The notes under the pieces were generated by a model. The model was not told the origin of the DNA. It was given only the letters and a program-made list of their open reading frames with translations, and did not search any database. Position numbers and translations under genes: made by a program. This document shows positions 20,837 through 31,678 of a stretch of 64,000 bases of DNA, in pieces. Each line of letters begins with the position of its first letter. Positions within the stretch are counted from its first letter, which is position 1. Source of the stretch: Geodermatophilus normandii (GTDB lineage Bacteria; Actinomycetota; Actinomycetes; Mycobacteriales; Geodermatophilaceae); NCBI RefSeq assembly GCF_003182485.1, contig NZ_QGTX01000001.1:806001-870000 (forward strand). Reading direction: 5' to 3'.

Positions 20837-22428
20837 GTGACCGCTCCCGAGGACTGGCTGCTCAGCGCCGAGGAACGGGGCAACGCGGCCACGGACCTGC
20901 CCGCCTGGACCGAGGGCAACCTCGCGGTGCCCCTGGTGCACGGCTCGGCGTACTTCGACGCGCTGGTCGACTGCGTCGAGGCGCTCGACGAGGACGACCA
21001 CCTCTTCTTCACCGACTGGCGCGGCGACCCCGACGAGGAGCTGCGCCCCGGCGGGCCGACCGTCGCGCAGCTGTTCACCGAGGCGGTGCAGCGCGGCGTG
21101 ACGGTGCGTGGGCTGGTGTGGCGGTCGCACGTCGACTGGCTGTCGTTCAGCTCCCGCGAGAACCGGGCCCTGGACCGGGAGGTGGAGGACGGCGGCGGGC
21201 TGGTCGTGCTCGACCAGCGGGTGCGCCGCGGCGGCAGCCACCACCAGAAGCTGGTCGTCTGCCGGCACGACCAGGACGCCACGGAGGACGCCGCGTTCGT
21301 GGGCGGCATCGACCTGTGCCACAGCCGCCGCGACGACGCCGACCACCGCGGCGACCCGCAGTCGCTGCCGATGGCGGCGGCCTACGGCCCGACGCCGCCG
21401 TGGCACGACGTGCAGCTCATGATCCGGGGGCCGGCGGTCGCGGCGCTGGACACGGTGTTCCGGGAGCGCTGGGACGACCCGATGGACCCCGACGAGGGCA
21501 ACCCCATCGCCCACGTCGTCGACCGGCTGAGCAAGAGCCGGATGTTCGCCGACCGGCTGGCCCCGCAGCTGCCCCCTCCCCCGCCCATGGGGCCGCACCT
21601 GGTGCAGAACCTGCGCACCTATCCGGCGCTGCGGCGGGGTACCGGTTCGCCCCCGACGGCGAGCGCTCCGTGGCCCGCGGCTACTCCAAGGCCATCCGCC
21701 GCGCCCGCCGGCTGATCTACCTCGAGGACCAGTACATGTGGTCGGCCGAGGTGGCGCAGCTGTTCGCCGACGCGCTGCGCGAGAACCCCGAGCTCCACCT
21801 GGTCGTCGTCGTCCCGCGCGTCCCCGACCAGGACGGCGCGATCGCCAGGACCCCGCAGTACGTGGGCCGCTGGCAGGCGCTGCAGATGGTCCGGCGCGCC
21901 GGCCGCGACCGGGTGCACGTGTTCGACGTCGAGAACCACGAGGGGACGCCGGTCTACGTGCACGCCAAGGTGTGCGTGGTCGACGACGTGTGGGCCAGCG
22001 TCGGCAGCGACAACTTCAACCGCCGCTCGTGGACGCACGACAGCGAGCTGTCCAGCGCCGTCCTCGACACGACGCTCGACCCCCGTGAGCCGCGCGACCC
22101 CGCCGGGACCGGGGACGGCGCGCGCACCTTCGCCCGGGACCTGCGGCTGGTCCTGGCCCGCGAGCACACCGACCGCGCCGCCGACGGCAGCGAGGACGCC
22201 GACCTGCTCGACCCCGACGCCTTCGTGACCACGCTGGAGACCCAGGCCGACGAGCTCGACGCCTGGCACGCCGGCGGCCGCCGCGGCCTCCGCCCCCGCG
22301 GCCGGCTGCGCCACCACCGGCCCGAGCAGCTCTCGTTCCCCACCCGGCTCTGGGCCACGCCGCTGTACCGGCTCCTCGACGACCCCGACGGCCGCCCGCT
22401 CCGCCTCCGCCGCCGCGGCGAGTTCTGA
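20837..22428 (+). CDS. phospholipase D-like protein, frame broken by one missing base
   Basis: About 530 residues when one G is restored in the run at 21636-21639. Two HKD regions: the first reads HHQKLVVCRHD (His and Lys present, Asp not at the usual +7 place, as in a known actinobacterial subgroup) followed by FVGGIDLCHSRRDD; the second is complete, HAKVCVVDD followed by VGSDNFNRRS. Likely a cytoplasmic phosphodiesterase acting on phospholipids, possibly in cardiolipin or lipid turnover. GTG 20837 starts divergently from ask. Downstream space carries two hairpins. Confidence 0.82.
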
Positions 22429-22479
22429 CCCCGGCGCGCCCGAGCGCCGCCCCACGGACCGACCTCTCCCGAGCCGACT

Positions 22480-22582
22480 CGTGCTCTGCCCCCTCCCGCG
22501 AGGCAGAGCTCGAAGGGACGGCGTCATCGCTACACCACGGGAGCTCGTGCTCTGCCCCGTGCCTGTGGGCAGAGCACGAGCT
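22480..22582. repeat. two related inverted repeats
   Basis: Both contain CGTGCTCTGCC. Copy 1: CGTGCTCTGCC (22480-22490) with GGCAGAGCTCG (22502-22512), one mismatch. Copy 2: perfect 16-bp stem 22542-22557 with 22567-22582, 9-base loop. They fill most of the space between the PLD-like and XRE genes and may act as terminators or be a mobile palindrome family. Confidence 0.7.
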
Positions 22583-22638
22583 TCCACAGGAGGACGGTCG
22601 TGCCCTGTCCGGGACGGTGATCGGCCCACGCTCAGCGC

Positions 22639-23295
22639 ATGGCGGACTTCGATCTCGCGGGTGTCGTGCGACGCGTCCGCAGGGCGGCTGACCTGTCCCA
22701 GCGCGAGCTCGCCGGAGCGGCCGGACTGTCCAAGTCGACCATCGCGGCCATCGAAGGGGGGCACCGTGGGCTGGACGCCCGGGCGCTGGCCCGGCTGGCC
22801 GCCGTCGCCGGGCTGCGGCTGGCGCTGCTGGACGCGCGGGGCGAGGAGGTGGCGCCCATGGACGGCGCCGCGGTCCGGGACGGGGGCGGCCGGTTCTTCC
22901 CCGCCCACCTCGACACCCGGCACGGCGACGACGGCTGGTGGCCCGGGCCGCACCGCCGCGACCGCACGCCCGTCACGTACACGTTCACGCGCGACCGGCC
23001 CTGGCGCGACCGGCTCCGGCAGGCGCGCGGCGGCACCCCGGACGACCACCAGCTCCCGCGCGCCGGCGACTCGCTCGCCCAGCGGGCCGCGACCCGGCGG
23101 GCGGCCGCGTGGAGGGCGCGCGCGGAGCAACGCGCCCGGCACCTGGAGGAGCGGCGGGAACAGCCGACGGACGACGGCTTCCGCTGCGAGTGCCCGCCGG
23201 CCTGCGACGACCTGCTGCTCGACGAGCGCCCGCCCACGCCGGGCCGTTCCGGACCGCACGCGCCCGACTGCGTGTGTCACTGCGACCTGAGCTGA
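22639..23295 (+). CDS. XRE-family regulator with Cys-containing C terminus
   Basis: 218 residues. N-terminal Cro/C1 helix-turn-helix at ~10-60 (SQRELAGAAGLSKSTIAAIEGG). The middle holds a WWPGPHRRDRTPVTYTF segment and a coiled Arg-rich helix. The C terminus has CECPPAC and CVCHC pairs that could bind a metal. DNA-binding regulator; target unknown. It ends 8 bases before the leader promoter of leuA. Confidence 0.75.
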   Translation: MADFDLAGVVRRVRRAADLSQRELAGAAGLSKSTIAAIEGGHRGLDARALARLAAVAGLRLALLDARGEEVAPMDGAAVRDGGGRFFPAHLDTRHGDDGWWPGPHRRDRTPVTYTFTRDRPWRDRLRQARGGTPDDHQLPRAGDSLAQRAATRRAAAWRARAEQRARHLEERREQPTDDGFRCECPPACDDLLLDERPPTPGRSGPHAPDCVCHCDLS

Positions 23296-23303
23296 CCCGC
23301 TGC

Positions 23304-23309
23304 TACCGT
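23304..23309 (+). promoter_or_regulatory. -10 box of leuA leader transcript
   Basis: TACCGT, 6 bases before the leader-peptide GTG 23316, so the leader peptide is probably leaderless. Confidence 0.6.
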
Positions 23310-23315
23310 GGGCGC

Positions 23316-23363
23316 GTGCGCGGCAGCCTCCTGCTTACCCGCCGCGGCGAGGCCCTCTCCTAG
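23316..23363 (+). CDS. leuL: leuA leader peptide (Leu-rich attenuator peptide)
   Basis: 15 codons, GTG start to TAG: VRGSLLLTRRGEALS. Three consecutive Leu codons (CTC CTG CTT), the last of them rare in such a GC-rich genome, plus a fourth Leu. It lies 106 bases upstream of leuA and immediately before an 11-bp hairpin, the design of ribosome-mediated attenuation by leucyl-tRNA supply. Too short for standard gene finders. Similar leaders are known before actinobacterial leuA. Confidence 0.8.
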   Translation: MRGSLLLTRRGEALS

Positions 23364-23382
23364 GTCGGCTCCCTCGCCGCGG
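23342..23382 (+). promoter_or_regulatory. leuA attenuator hairpin
   Basis: CCGCGGCGAGG (23342-23352, inside the leader peptide reading frame) pairs perfectly with CCTCGCCGCGG (23372-23382) around 19 bases. A ribosome stalled at the Leu codons (23328-23336) or finishing at the stop would affect this pairing differently. Confidence 0.65.
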
Positions 23383-23421
23383 GGATCCTGCCGTGGTCGA
23401 AGACGTCCCGGCGCCCGCTGA

Positions 23422-25206
<1,785 letters not shown>

Positions 25207-25211
25207 GGCGT

Positions 25212-25251
25212 CCCGGCCGGGACGGCGGGACACCCCGCCGCCCCGGCCGGG
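25212..25251. terminator. bidirectional terminator between leuA and mrpG
   Basis: 10-bp stem CCCGGCCGGG plus a 7-bp inner stem CGGCGGG/CCCGCCG, separated by one A:C mismatch, 4-base loop; symmetric, so usable on both strands. Confidence 0.8.
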
Positions 25252-25254
25252 TCC

Positions 25255-25662
25255 TCAGCCGGCCGGCTGCGCCCCCGGACGCTCGGGCGGGGCGTCGCCG
25301 GGCTCGTCGCCCCGGTGGACGTCGTCCTGGTGACCGGTGCTGCCGAGCTCGTCGACGAGCAGCAGGTCGCGCCGGACGTGCCGGCGGCGGTAGGCCACCC
25401 GGCTGATCAGGTGCGCGCTCACCGGTGCGGTCAGCAGCTGGAACGCGGCCACGAGCAGCAGCATCCAGGCGTTGGCCCAGCCGTCGAGCCGGATCGCGGC
25501 CCCGACCATGACGAGCAGGACACCGAGCACCTGGGGTTTGGTGCCGGCGTGCATCCGGGACAGCACGTCCGGGAAGCGCACCAGCCCCAGGCCCGCGGTG
25601 AGGCAGAGGACGGCACCGGCGACCAGGCAGGTGGAGGCCACGACGTCGGCGAGCGGCGTCAC
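25255..25662 (-). CDS. mrpG: Mrp antiporter subunit G
   Basis: 135 residues. Three transmembrane helices and the MnhG/PhaG signature FPDVLSRMHAGTKPQVLG. Small subunit of the multi-gene monovalent cation/proton antiporter. The C-terminal ~45 residues are hydrophilic and unrelated to the family core. Last gene of the operon; start overlaps the mrpF stop. Confidence 0.92.
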   Translation of the reverse strand: MTPLADVVASTCLVAGAVLCLTAGLGLVRFPDVLSRMHAGTKPQVLGVLLVMVGAAIRLDGWANAWMLLLVAAFQLLTAPVSAHLISRVAYRRRHVRRDLLLVDELGSTGHQDDVHRGDEPGDAPPERPGAQPAG

Positions 25663-25988
25663 GACCGTCCCTCCCTCTCCTCGGCGGCCACCGGCAGGCC
25701 GACGTCCCGGCCGTCCCCGGTGCGGGAGCGCAGGAGCATCCCGCCGACGTAGCGGGCGACCGAGACCGAGCCGACGAAGGCCAGCAGCGACACCACGACC
25801 AGGACGGGCACGAGCGTGGGGTCGCGCACCAGCGCGGCGTGCACCGCGAGGCCGGCCGAGATGATCACCAGCAGGGTGTCGGTGGCGACCACGCGGTCGA
25901 GCAGGGACGGGCCGCGCACGAGCCGGACGAGGGCGAGCAGCGCCCCGCCGCCGATCAGCGCGTACAGCACCGCGCCCACGACCGTCAC
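25659..25988 (-). CDS. mrpF: Mrp antiporter subunit F
   Basis: 109 residues from GTG 25988. Three helices with the family motif RLVRGPSLLDRVVATD. Hydrophilic C terminus. Start overlaps the mrpE stop by 4 bases. Confidence 0.9.
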   Translation of the reverse strand: MTVVGAVLYALIGGGALLALVRLVRGPSLLDRVVATDTLLVIISAGLAVHAALVRDPTLVPVLVVVSLLAFVGSVSVARYVGGMLLRSRTGDGRDVGLPVAAEEREGRS

Positions 25989-26548
25989 GCTGCCGCCACC
26001 TCCTCGCGGTCGCGCTCCAGGGCGGCGACGTCCTCGGCCGAGCCGAACGCCCGGACCAGGCGCTCCTCGACCACCAGGACGTTGGCCCGCTTGCGCTCGA
26101 CGTCGTCGCGGTCGCGGATGGGCAGCAGGTGCAGGGTCATCACCCGGTGCTCCCGGTCGAGGTCGAGCACCAGGGAGCCGGGGACCAGCGAGATCGCCTC
26201 GGCGACCATCGTCAGCAGCAGGTCGGAGTCGACGCGCAGCTGCACCTGGACGATCGCCGTGCGCCGCACCCCCTGCGGCCGCACGGTCTGCCAGGCCACC
26301 TCGGCCCCGGACACGAACAGGTCGGCGACGAAGTGTCCGAGGAACGCCAGCAGGGCGGCGGGGCGCACGCGCACGCCGCCGACCACGTGCGGCAGCGGCA
26401 GCAGGACCAGCACGGCCAGCGCGACGAGGAGGCCGGAGAGCAGGTTCGCCCACGACCAGCTGCCCCACAGCAGCATCCAGACCAGCACCAGCCACCCGGC
26501 GAGCGGGACCTGGTGGCGCAGCCGGGTGGCGGCGGGCTCGACGCTCAC
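25985..26548 (-). CDS. mrpE: Mrp antiporter subunit E
   Basis: 187 residues from GTG 26548. Two to three N-terminal helices (WLVLVWMLLWGSWSWANLLSG) and the cytoplasmic family core (LTMVAEAISLVPGSLVLDLD). Overlaps mrpD by 4 bases (GTGA). The C-terminal ~30 residues extend beyond the core. Confidence 0.9.
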   Translation of the reverse strand: MSVEPAATRLRHQVPLAGWLVLVWMLLWGSWSWANLLSGLLVALAVLVLLPLPHVVGGVRVRPAALLAFLGHFVADLFVSGAEVAWQTVRPQGVRRTAIVQVQLRVDSDLLLTMVAEAISLVPGSLVLDLDREHRVMTLHLLPIRDRDDVERKRANVLVVEERLVRAFGSAEDVAALERDREEVAAA

Positions 26549-28239
26549 GGCCCCTCCTCCCCCAACACCGAGGAGACGTAGGGCGCCCGGTCGACCAGGT
26601 CCGTCGCGGCGCGGTCCGCGAGGCCGTACAGCGGCCCGGCCAGCCCGGTGAGGCCGACCGTGAGCGCCGCCAGCGCCGCGGTCGCCCCCACCATCGTCCG
26701 GGGCAGCGGGCGCAGCGCCCGGACCGCCCCGGCGGCGGGCGGCATCTCCGCCTCGGTCGCCGTCGCCACCGCGGTGTGCCGGCGCCAGGCGTCCTGCAGC
26801 GCGGTGCGCGGCCGGTCACCGGGCGGGCCGTCGGAGGACGCGGTGTCCTCCTCCAGGGGGCGCCGCCGCCCGCCGGCGTCGGCGGCCGCGGCCGCGGCGG
26901 TGTCCTCGGAGGGCGCCTGGTTCGGGGACCGCCAGAAGGCCCGGGTCCACACGCGGGCGACCGCGAGCAGCGTGAGCAGGCTGGTGACCACGCCGCCGGC
27001 GACCAGCGTGTAGGCCGCGGCGCTGCCCTGGGCGACGCCGGCCTCGAGCAGCCCGAGCTTGCCGATGAAGCCCGACAGCGGCGGGATCCCGGCCAGGTTC
27101 ATGGCCGGCACGAAGAACAGCACCGCCAGCAGCGGGGAGCGCCGGGCCAGCCCCCCGAGCCGGTCGACGGCCGTCGTCCCGCCCTGGCGCTCGACCAGGC
27201 CGGCGACCAGGAACAGCGTGGTCTGGATGGCGATGTGGTGGGCGACGTAGAAGACCGCACCGGCCAGGCCCGCCGCCGTGCCGAGGGCGATGCCGAACAC
27301 CATGTAGCCGATGTGGCTCACCAGCGTGAACGACAGCATCCGCCGCAGGTCGCTCTGCGCCACCGCGCCGAGGATGCCGATCAGCATGGTCGCCAGCGCC
27401 GCCCACATGAGCACGTCGTCGAGCGCACCGCCGGGGAACAGCAGCGTCTGGGTGCGGATGATCGCGTAGACGCCGACCTTGGTGAGCAGGCCGGCGAAGA
27501 CGGCGGTGACCGGGGCGGGGGCGGTCGGGTAGCTGTCGGGCAGCCAGGCCGACAGCGGGAAGACCGCGGCCTTGATGCCGAACGCGATGAGCAGCACGGA
27601 CTGCAGCAGGACCTGCGTGCCCTCGGGCAGCTCCCCGAGCCGCACCGCCAGCTGGGCCATGTTCACCGTGCCGGTCGCGGCGTAGACCAGCCCGATCGCG
27701 GCGAGGAACACCAGCGAGCTGGTCAGGCTCACCACGATGTAGGTGATGCCGCCGCGGATGCGCGCCGCCGTCCCGCCGAGGGTCAGCAGCACGTAGGACG
27801 CCATCAGCAGGATCTCGAAGCCGACGTAGAGGTTGAACAGGTCGCCGGCGAGGAAGGCGTTGCTCACGCCCGCGACCAGCACGAGGAACGTCGGGTGGAA
27901 GATCGACAGCGGCGTCTCCTCCGACCCGTCGGCCGCGCCCTGCCCGACGGCGAAGACGAGGACCCCCAGCGCGACGGTCGAGGCGACGACCAGCATCAGC
28001 GCCGACAGCCGGTCGACCACCAGGACGATGCCCAGCGGGACCGGCCACCCCCCGACGGAGACCGCGCCGGCCCCCTCGGCGTCCGCGACGAGCAGCAGGA
28101 CCACCGACACGGCGAGCACCGCCGTGAGCACGACGGTGCTGAGGGTGCGCTGGAACGTCGGGTGCCGGGCGACCAGCAGCGCGCCGGCCGCCCCGAGCAG
28201 CGGGAGCAGCACCGGCAGCGGCGCGAGGACCTCGATCAC
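26545..28239 (-). CDS. mrpD: Mrp antiporter subunit D
   Basis: 564 residues. NuoM/NuoN-like proton-translocating subunit with about fourteen helices; conserved Glu in the fifth helix region (LYVGFEILLMASYVLL) and Lys in the AFGIKAAVFPLSAWLPDSYP helix. A hydrophilic insert of ~80 residues (around 425-500) precedes the last helices, longer than in Bacillus MrpD. GTG start overlapping mrpC. Confidence 0.93.
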   Translation of the reverse strand: MIEVLAPLPVLLPLLGAAGALLVARHPTFQRTLSTVVLTAVLAVSVVLLLVADAEGAGAVSVGGWPVPLGIVLVVDRLSALMLVVASTVALGVLVFAVGQGAADGSEETPLSIFHPTFLVLVAGVSNAFLAGDLFNLYVGFEILLMASYVLLTLGGTAARIRGGITYIVVSLTSSLVFLAAIGLVYAATGTVNMAQLAVRLGELPEGTQVLLQSVLLIAFGIKAAVFPLSAWLPDSYPTAPAPVTAVFAGLLTKVGVYAIIRTQTLLFPGGALDDVLMWAALATMLIGILGAVAQSDLRRMLSFTLVSHIGYMVFGIALGTAAGLAGAVFYVAHHIAIQTTLFLVAGLVERQGGTTAVDRLGGLARRSPLLAVLFFVPAMNLAGIPPLSGFIGKLGLLEAGVAQGSAAAYTLVAGGVVTSLLTLLAVARVWTRAFWRSPNQAPSEDTAAAAAADAGGRRRPLEEDTASSDGPPGDRPRTALQDAWRRHTAVATATEAEMPPAAGAVRALRPLPRTMVGATAALAALTVGLTGLAGPLYGLADRAATDLVDRAPYVSSVLGEEGP

Positions 28240-28727
28240 GGGGCACCGCGCCCGGCCGGGAGGTCGACGTCGTCGGCGAGCTCCTCGAGGTCCGCGGGCA
28301 GCGAGTCGGCGTGCATGGCCGCGCGGTCCTCGGGAGCGAGGTCGTCGGGGTCGAGCTCGTCGGCGTCGGTGGCCCGGCGGGCGGCGACGCGGCGGTCCTC
28401 CTCGTCGGTGCCGACGACCTCGTTGCGGGCCAGCCGCCAGGAGCGGTGGATGATCGCCAGCAGGAACGCCGAGATGCCGAACGTGATCACGATGGCGGTC
28501 AGGACCAGCGCCTGCGGCAGCGGGTCGTTGATCTCCTCGGCGTCGGAGTAGCCGAGGATCGGCGCCAGTCCGGACGGGCCGCCGGTGGACAGCAGCAGCA
28601 GGTTGGTCGCGTTGCCCAGCAGCAGGAAGCCCAGCAGCACCCGGGTGAGACTGCGGTCGAGCAGCAGGTACACGCCGGCCGCGTACAGGCCGCCGATCAT
28701 CACCGGCAGCACGATCGTGGGCGTCAT
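28236..28727 (-). CDS. mrpC: Mrp antiporter subunit C
   Basis: 163 residues from ATG 28727. NuoK-like subunit with three helices (GLYAAGVYLLLDRSLTRVLLG; DPLPQALVLTAIVITFG) and a charged Asp/Glu-rich C-terminal tail of ~50 residues. ATGA overlap with mrpA. Confidence 0.92.
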   Translation of the reverse strand: MTPTIVLPVMIGGLYAAGVYLLLDRSLTRVLLGFLLLGNATNLLLLSTGGPSGLAPILGYSDAEEINDPLPQALVLTAIVITFGISAFLLAIIHRSWRLARNEVVGTDEEDRRVAARRATDADELDPDDLAPEDRAAMHADSLPADLEELADDVDLPAGRGAP

Positions 28728-31600
28728 CGCAGCACCACCTCCCCGGGGCTGAGCTCGATCGGGTCCTCCTGGTCCTCCTGGCGGTCGAGCTCGGCGCCGA
28801 GGCTGCGCAGCACGTCGAGGACCAGCCCGACGACGATCAGGTAGACACCGCAGTCGAAGAACAGCGAGGTCACGAGCTTGACGTCGCCGAGCACCGGCAG
28901 CGTCGTCTCGACGATCGCCGTCTGCAGGACCCCGCCGCCGAGCAGCGGGCCGGCGACGCCGGTGACGCCGGCGAACAGCAGCCCGCTGCCCAGCAAGAGG
29001 CCCGGGGCGACCGGTGCCGCCTCGCCGAGCTCGTAGCGCCCGCCGGCCAGGTAGCGCAGCACCAGCGCCAGGCCCGCGACGAGGCCGCCGGCGAACCCGC
29101 CGCCGGGCTCGTTGTGCCCGCTGAACAGCAGGTACAGCGAGAACACGGTGATGGTGTGGAACAGCAGCCGGGTGACGACCTCGAGGACGACCGAGCGCCG
29201 CGCCGGGTCGAGCGTCGCGGTGGCGGCCAGCCAGTGGTCCCGCGGCGCCCGGCGGCTGCGCTGCCTCGACCGGGACAGCTCCGCCCGGGTCACCCGGTCC
29301 ACCCCGCCGGTGCGCCCGCGGAGGAACACCAGGCTGGCCACGCCGGTGGCGGCGACGACGAGCAGGGAGACCTCGCCGAGGGTGTCCCAGGCGCGGATGT
29401 CGACCAGCGTCACGTTGACGACGTTCTTGCCGCCGCCGAACTCGTAGGCCGGTCCGGGCCAGTCCGCCGACACCGGCGTCGCCGTGCGGGCGGACAGCGC
29501 CACCGCGCCCGCGGCCGCCATGAACGCGCCCACCGCGACGGCGATGACCCCGCGGACGGCGCGCTCCCGCGGCCGGTGCCGCTCGGAGATGTCCTTGGGC
29601 AGCTTGCGCAGCACCAGCACGAAGACGACGAGGGTGAGCGTCTCGACGAGGAACTGGGTGAGCGCGAGGTCGGGTGCCCCCTGCAGCGCGAAGACGACGG
29701 CGATGCCGTAGCCGGTGACGCCGACGACGAGCACCGCGGACAGCCGCTGGCGGATCCGCAGGGTGAGCGCGGCGGCGGTGACGACGACGACGCCGACGAC
29801 CGCCTGCACCGGGGTGTCCCAGGCCCGCCACTCGCCGGGCCACGGCGCCCGCGTGAGCAGCAGCGTGCCCGGCAGCGCGAGGACGACGACGAGGATGGTG
29901 CCGAGGTAGGCCGGCAGCGAGCCGCGCTGGGTGGTGCCGGTGACCAGGACCGACAGCCGGTCGACGCCCTGGACGACGTTCCAGTAGCCCTCGTCGGCCG
30001 AGGCGCCGACGGCCACCCGGCCCTGCAGGCGCTGCACGGGCCCGCGGACGGCGAAGAGCACGGCACCGCCGAGCACGGTGAGCGCCGACAGCGCCAGCGC
30101 CGGCTGCCAGCCGTGCCACAGCGCGAGGTGCTCGGCCTCGGGCGCGTACCGGGGCAGCGTCTCGGCGTGGGCGGCGACCAGCGGGTCCAGCAGCGGGCTG
30201 GCCGGGCCGAGCACCAGCCCGGTGAGCGCGAGGACGGCGGGCGCGGCGAGGAAGAGCGCCTCCGGCGGGTGCACGAGCCCGGTGTCGTCGACGCCGGGCT
30301 TGCGGGCGAAGGCACCCCACACGAAGCGGGCGGTGTAGGCGGCGGTGAGCACCGACCCCGTGACCAGCCCGACGAGGACGACGAGGGCGGCGGTCCGGTC
30401 GGGCAGGCCGCCGTCGAGCAGGGCGGTGAACGCCGCCTCCTTGCCGACGAAGCCCAGCAGCGGCGGCAGCCCGGCCATGGAGGCCGCGGCGGCGGCGCCG
30501 ATGGCGGCGAGGACCGGCAGCCGCCGCCCGAGTCCGGACAGCCGGCGCAGGTCGCGGGTGCCGGTCGCGTGGTCGACGACGCCGACGGTGAGGAAGAGCG
30601 TGGACTTGAACAGCCCGTGTGCCAGGGTCATGGCCAGCCCGGCCGCGGCGAGCTCGGCGCTGCCGGCACCCACCAGCGCCACGAGGAAGCCCAGCTGGCT
30701 GACGGTGCCGAAGGCCAGCAGCAGCTTGAGGTCCCTCTGCCGCAGCGCCCGGTAGCCGCCCACGAGCATCGTGGCCACGCCCAGGCCCAGCACGGCCGGC
30801 CGCCACCCCGGGACGTCGGCCAGGCCGGGAGCGAGCCGCGCGACGAGGTACACGCCGGCCTTCACCATGGCGGCGGCGTGCAGGTAGGCACTGACCGGCG
30901 TCGGCGCCTCCATGGCCGCGGGCAGCCAGAAGTGGAACGGCACCAGCGCCGACTTCGTGACCGCACCGGCGAGCACCAGGGCCGCCCCGACGGTCATCGC
31001 GGTGCCGCTGCCGGGGTCGGCCACGACCTCCGACAGCAGGCGGGAGCCGCTCGCCTGGCCGACGAGGATGACCCCGACCAGCATCGCCAGGCCGCCGGCG
31101 GTGGTCAGGACGAGTGCCTGCGACGCCGCCCGCCGCGCCGCCAGCCGCCGTCCCGAGCCGCCGATCAGCAGGAACGAGAAGACGGTGGTGAGCTCCCAGA
31201 AGACGTAGAGCAGGAGCATGTCGTCGGCGAGGACCAGGCCGAGCATCGAGCCGGCGAAGGCGGTGAGGCACCCGGCGAAGCGGCCGGTGCCCTCCTCGCC
31301 CGGGGAGAAGTAGCGCGCGCAGTAGACGAGCACCAGCGCCCCCACGCCGGTGACCAGCGCGGCGAAGGTGAGCGCCAGGGCGTCCAGACGCAGCGCGACG
31401 TCGAGGTCGAGGGCGGGGATCCACGTCACCGCCTCCCGCTGCTCCTCGCCGGCCAGGACCGGGCCCAGCCGGGACAGCACCCAGCCGAAGGCCGCGGCGG
31501 GCACCAGCGCCAGGGCGAGGAAGGCCTGCCGCCCCCACCACCGCACGAGTGCGGGCGCCAGCAGGCCGGCGAACAGGTGGAGGAGCAGGAGTACGAGCAC
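28724..31600 (-). CDS. mrpA: Mrp antiporter subunit A fused to subunit B
   Basis: 958 residues. N-terminal ~780 residues are NuoL-like MrpA: conserved Glu in LLYVFWELTTVFSF, Lys in AGAVTKSALVPFHFWLPAAM, and C-terminal MbhE/MbhD-like helices (GAPDLALTQFLVETL). The last ~160 residues are MrpB (LLFSGHNEPGGGFAGGLVAG), so A and B are one chain as in several actinobacteria. With C-G it forms an Na+/H+ antiporter for sodium and pH homeostasis. First gene of the operon; a TAGGCT box lies at 31673-31678. Confidence 0.93.
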   Translation of the reverse strand: MLVLLLLHLFAGLLAPALVRWWGRQAFLALALVPAAAFGWVLSRLGPVLAGEEQREAVTWIPALDLDVALRLDALALTFAALVTGVGALVLVYCARYFSPGEEGTGRFAGCLTAFAGSMLGLVLADDMLLLYVFWELTTVFSFLLIGGSGRRLAARRAASQALVLTTAGGLAMLVGVILVGQASGSRLLSEVVADPGSGTAMTVGAALVLAGAVTKSALVPFHFWLPAAMEAPTPVSAYLHAAAMVKAGVYLVARLAPGLADVPGWRPAVLGLGVATMLVGGYRALRQRDLKLLLAFGTVSQLGFLVALVGAGSAELAAAGLAMTLAHGLFKSTLFLTVGVVDHATGTRDLRRLSGLGRRLPVLAAIGAAAAASMAGLPPLLGFVGKEAAFTALLDGGLPDRTAALVVLVGLVTGSVLTAAYTARFVWGAFARKPGVDDTGLVHPPEALFLAAPAVLALTGLVLGPASPLLDPLVAAHAETLPRYAPEAEHLALWHGWQPALALSALTVLGGAVLFAVRGPVQRLQGRVAVGASADEGYWNVVQGVDRLSVLVTGTTQRGSLPAYLGTILVVVLALPGTLLLTRAPWPGEWRAWDTPVQAVVGVVVVTAAALTLRIRQRLSAVLVVGVTGYGIAVVFALQGAPDLALTQFLVETLTLVVFVLVLRKLPKDISERHRPRERAVRGVIAVAVGAFMAAAGAVALSARTATPVSADWPGPAYEFGGGKNVVNVTLVDIRAWDTLGEVSLLVVAATGVASLVFLRGRTGGVDRVTRAELSRSRQRSRRAPRDHWLAATATLDPARRSVVLEVVTRLLFHTITVFSLYLLFSGHNEPGGGFAGGLVAGLALVLRYLAGGRYELGEAAPVAPGLLLGSGLLFAGVTGVAGPLLGGGVLQTAIVETTLPVLGDVKLVTSLFFDCGVYLIVVGLVLDVLRSLGAELDRQEDQEDPIELSPGEVVLR

Positions 31601-31672
31601 GTGTCTCCGGGAGTCGATGGGCGGCTCGGGGACACCAGGATCGTCGGTCGGACGACGGCCGGCGGTGCCCCC

Positions 31673-31678
31673 AGCCTA
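31673..31678 (-). promoter_or_regulatory. candidate -10 box of mrp operon
   Basis: TAGGCT on the minus strand; it overlaps the TAG stop of the upstream response-regulator gene. A start near 31665 would give a ~65-base leader before mrpA. Confidence 0.45.
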
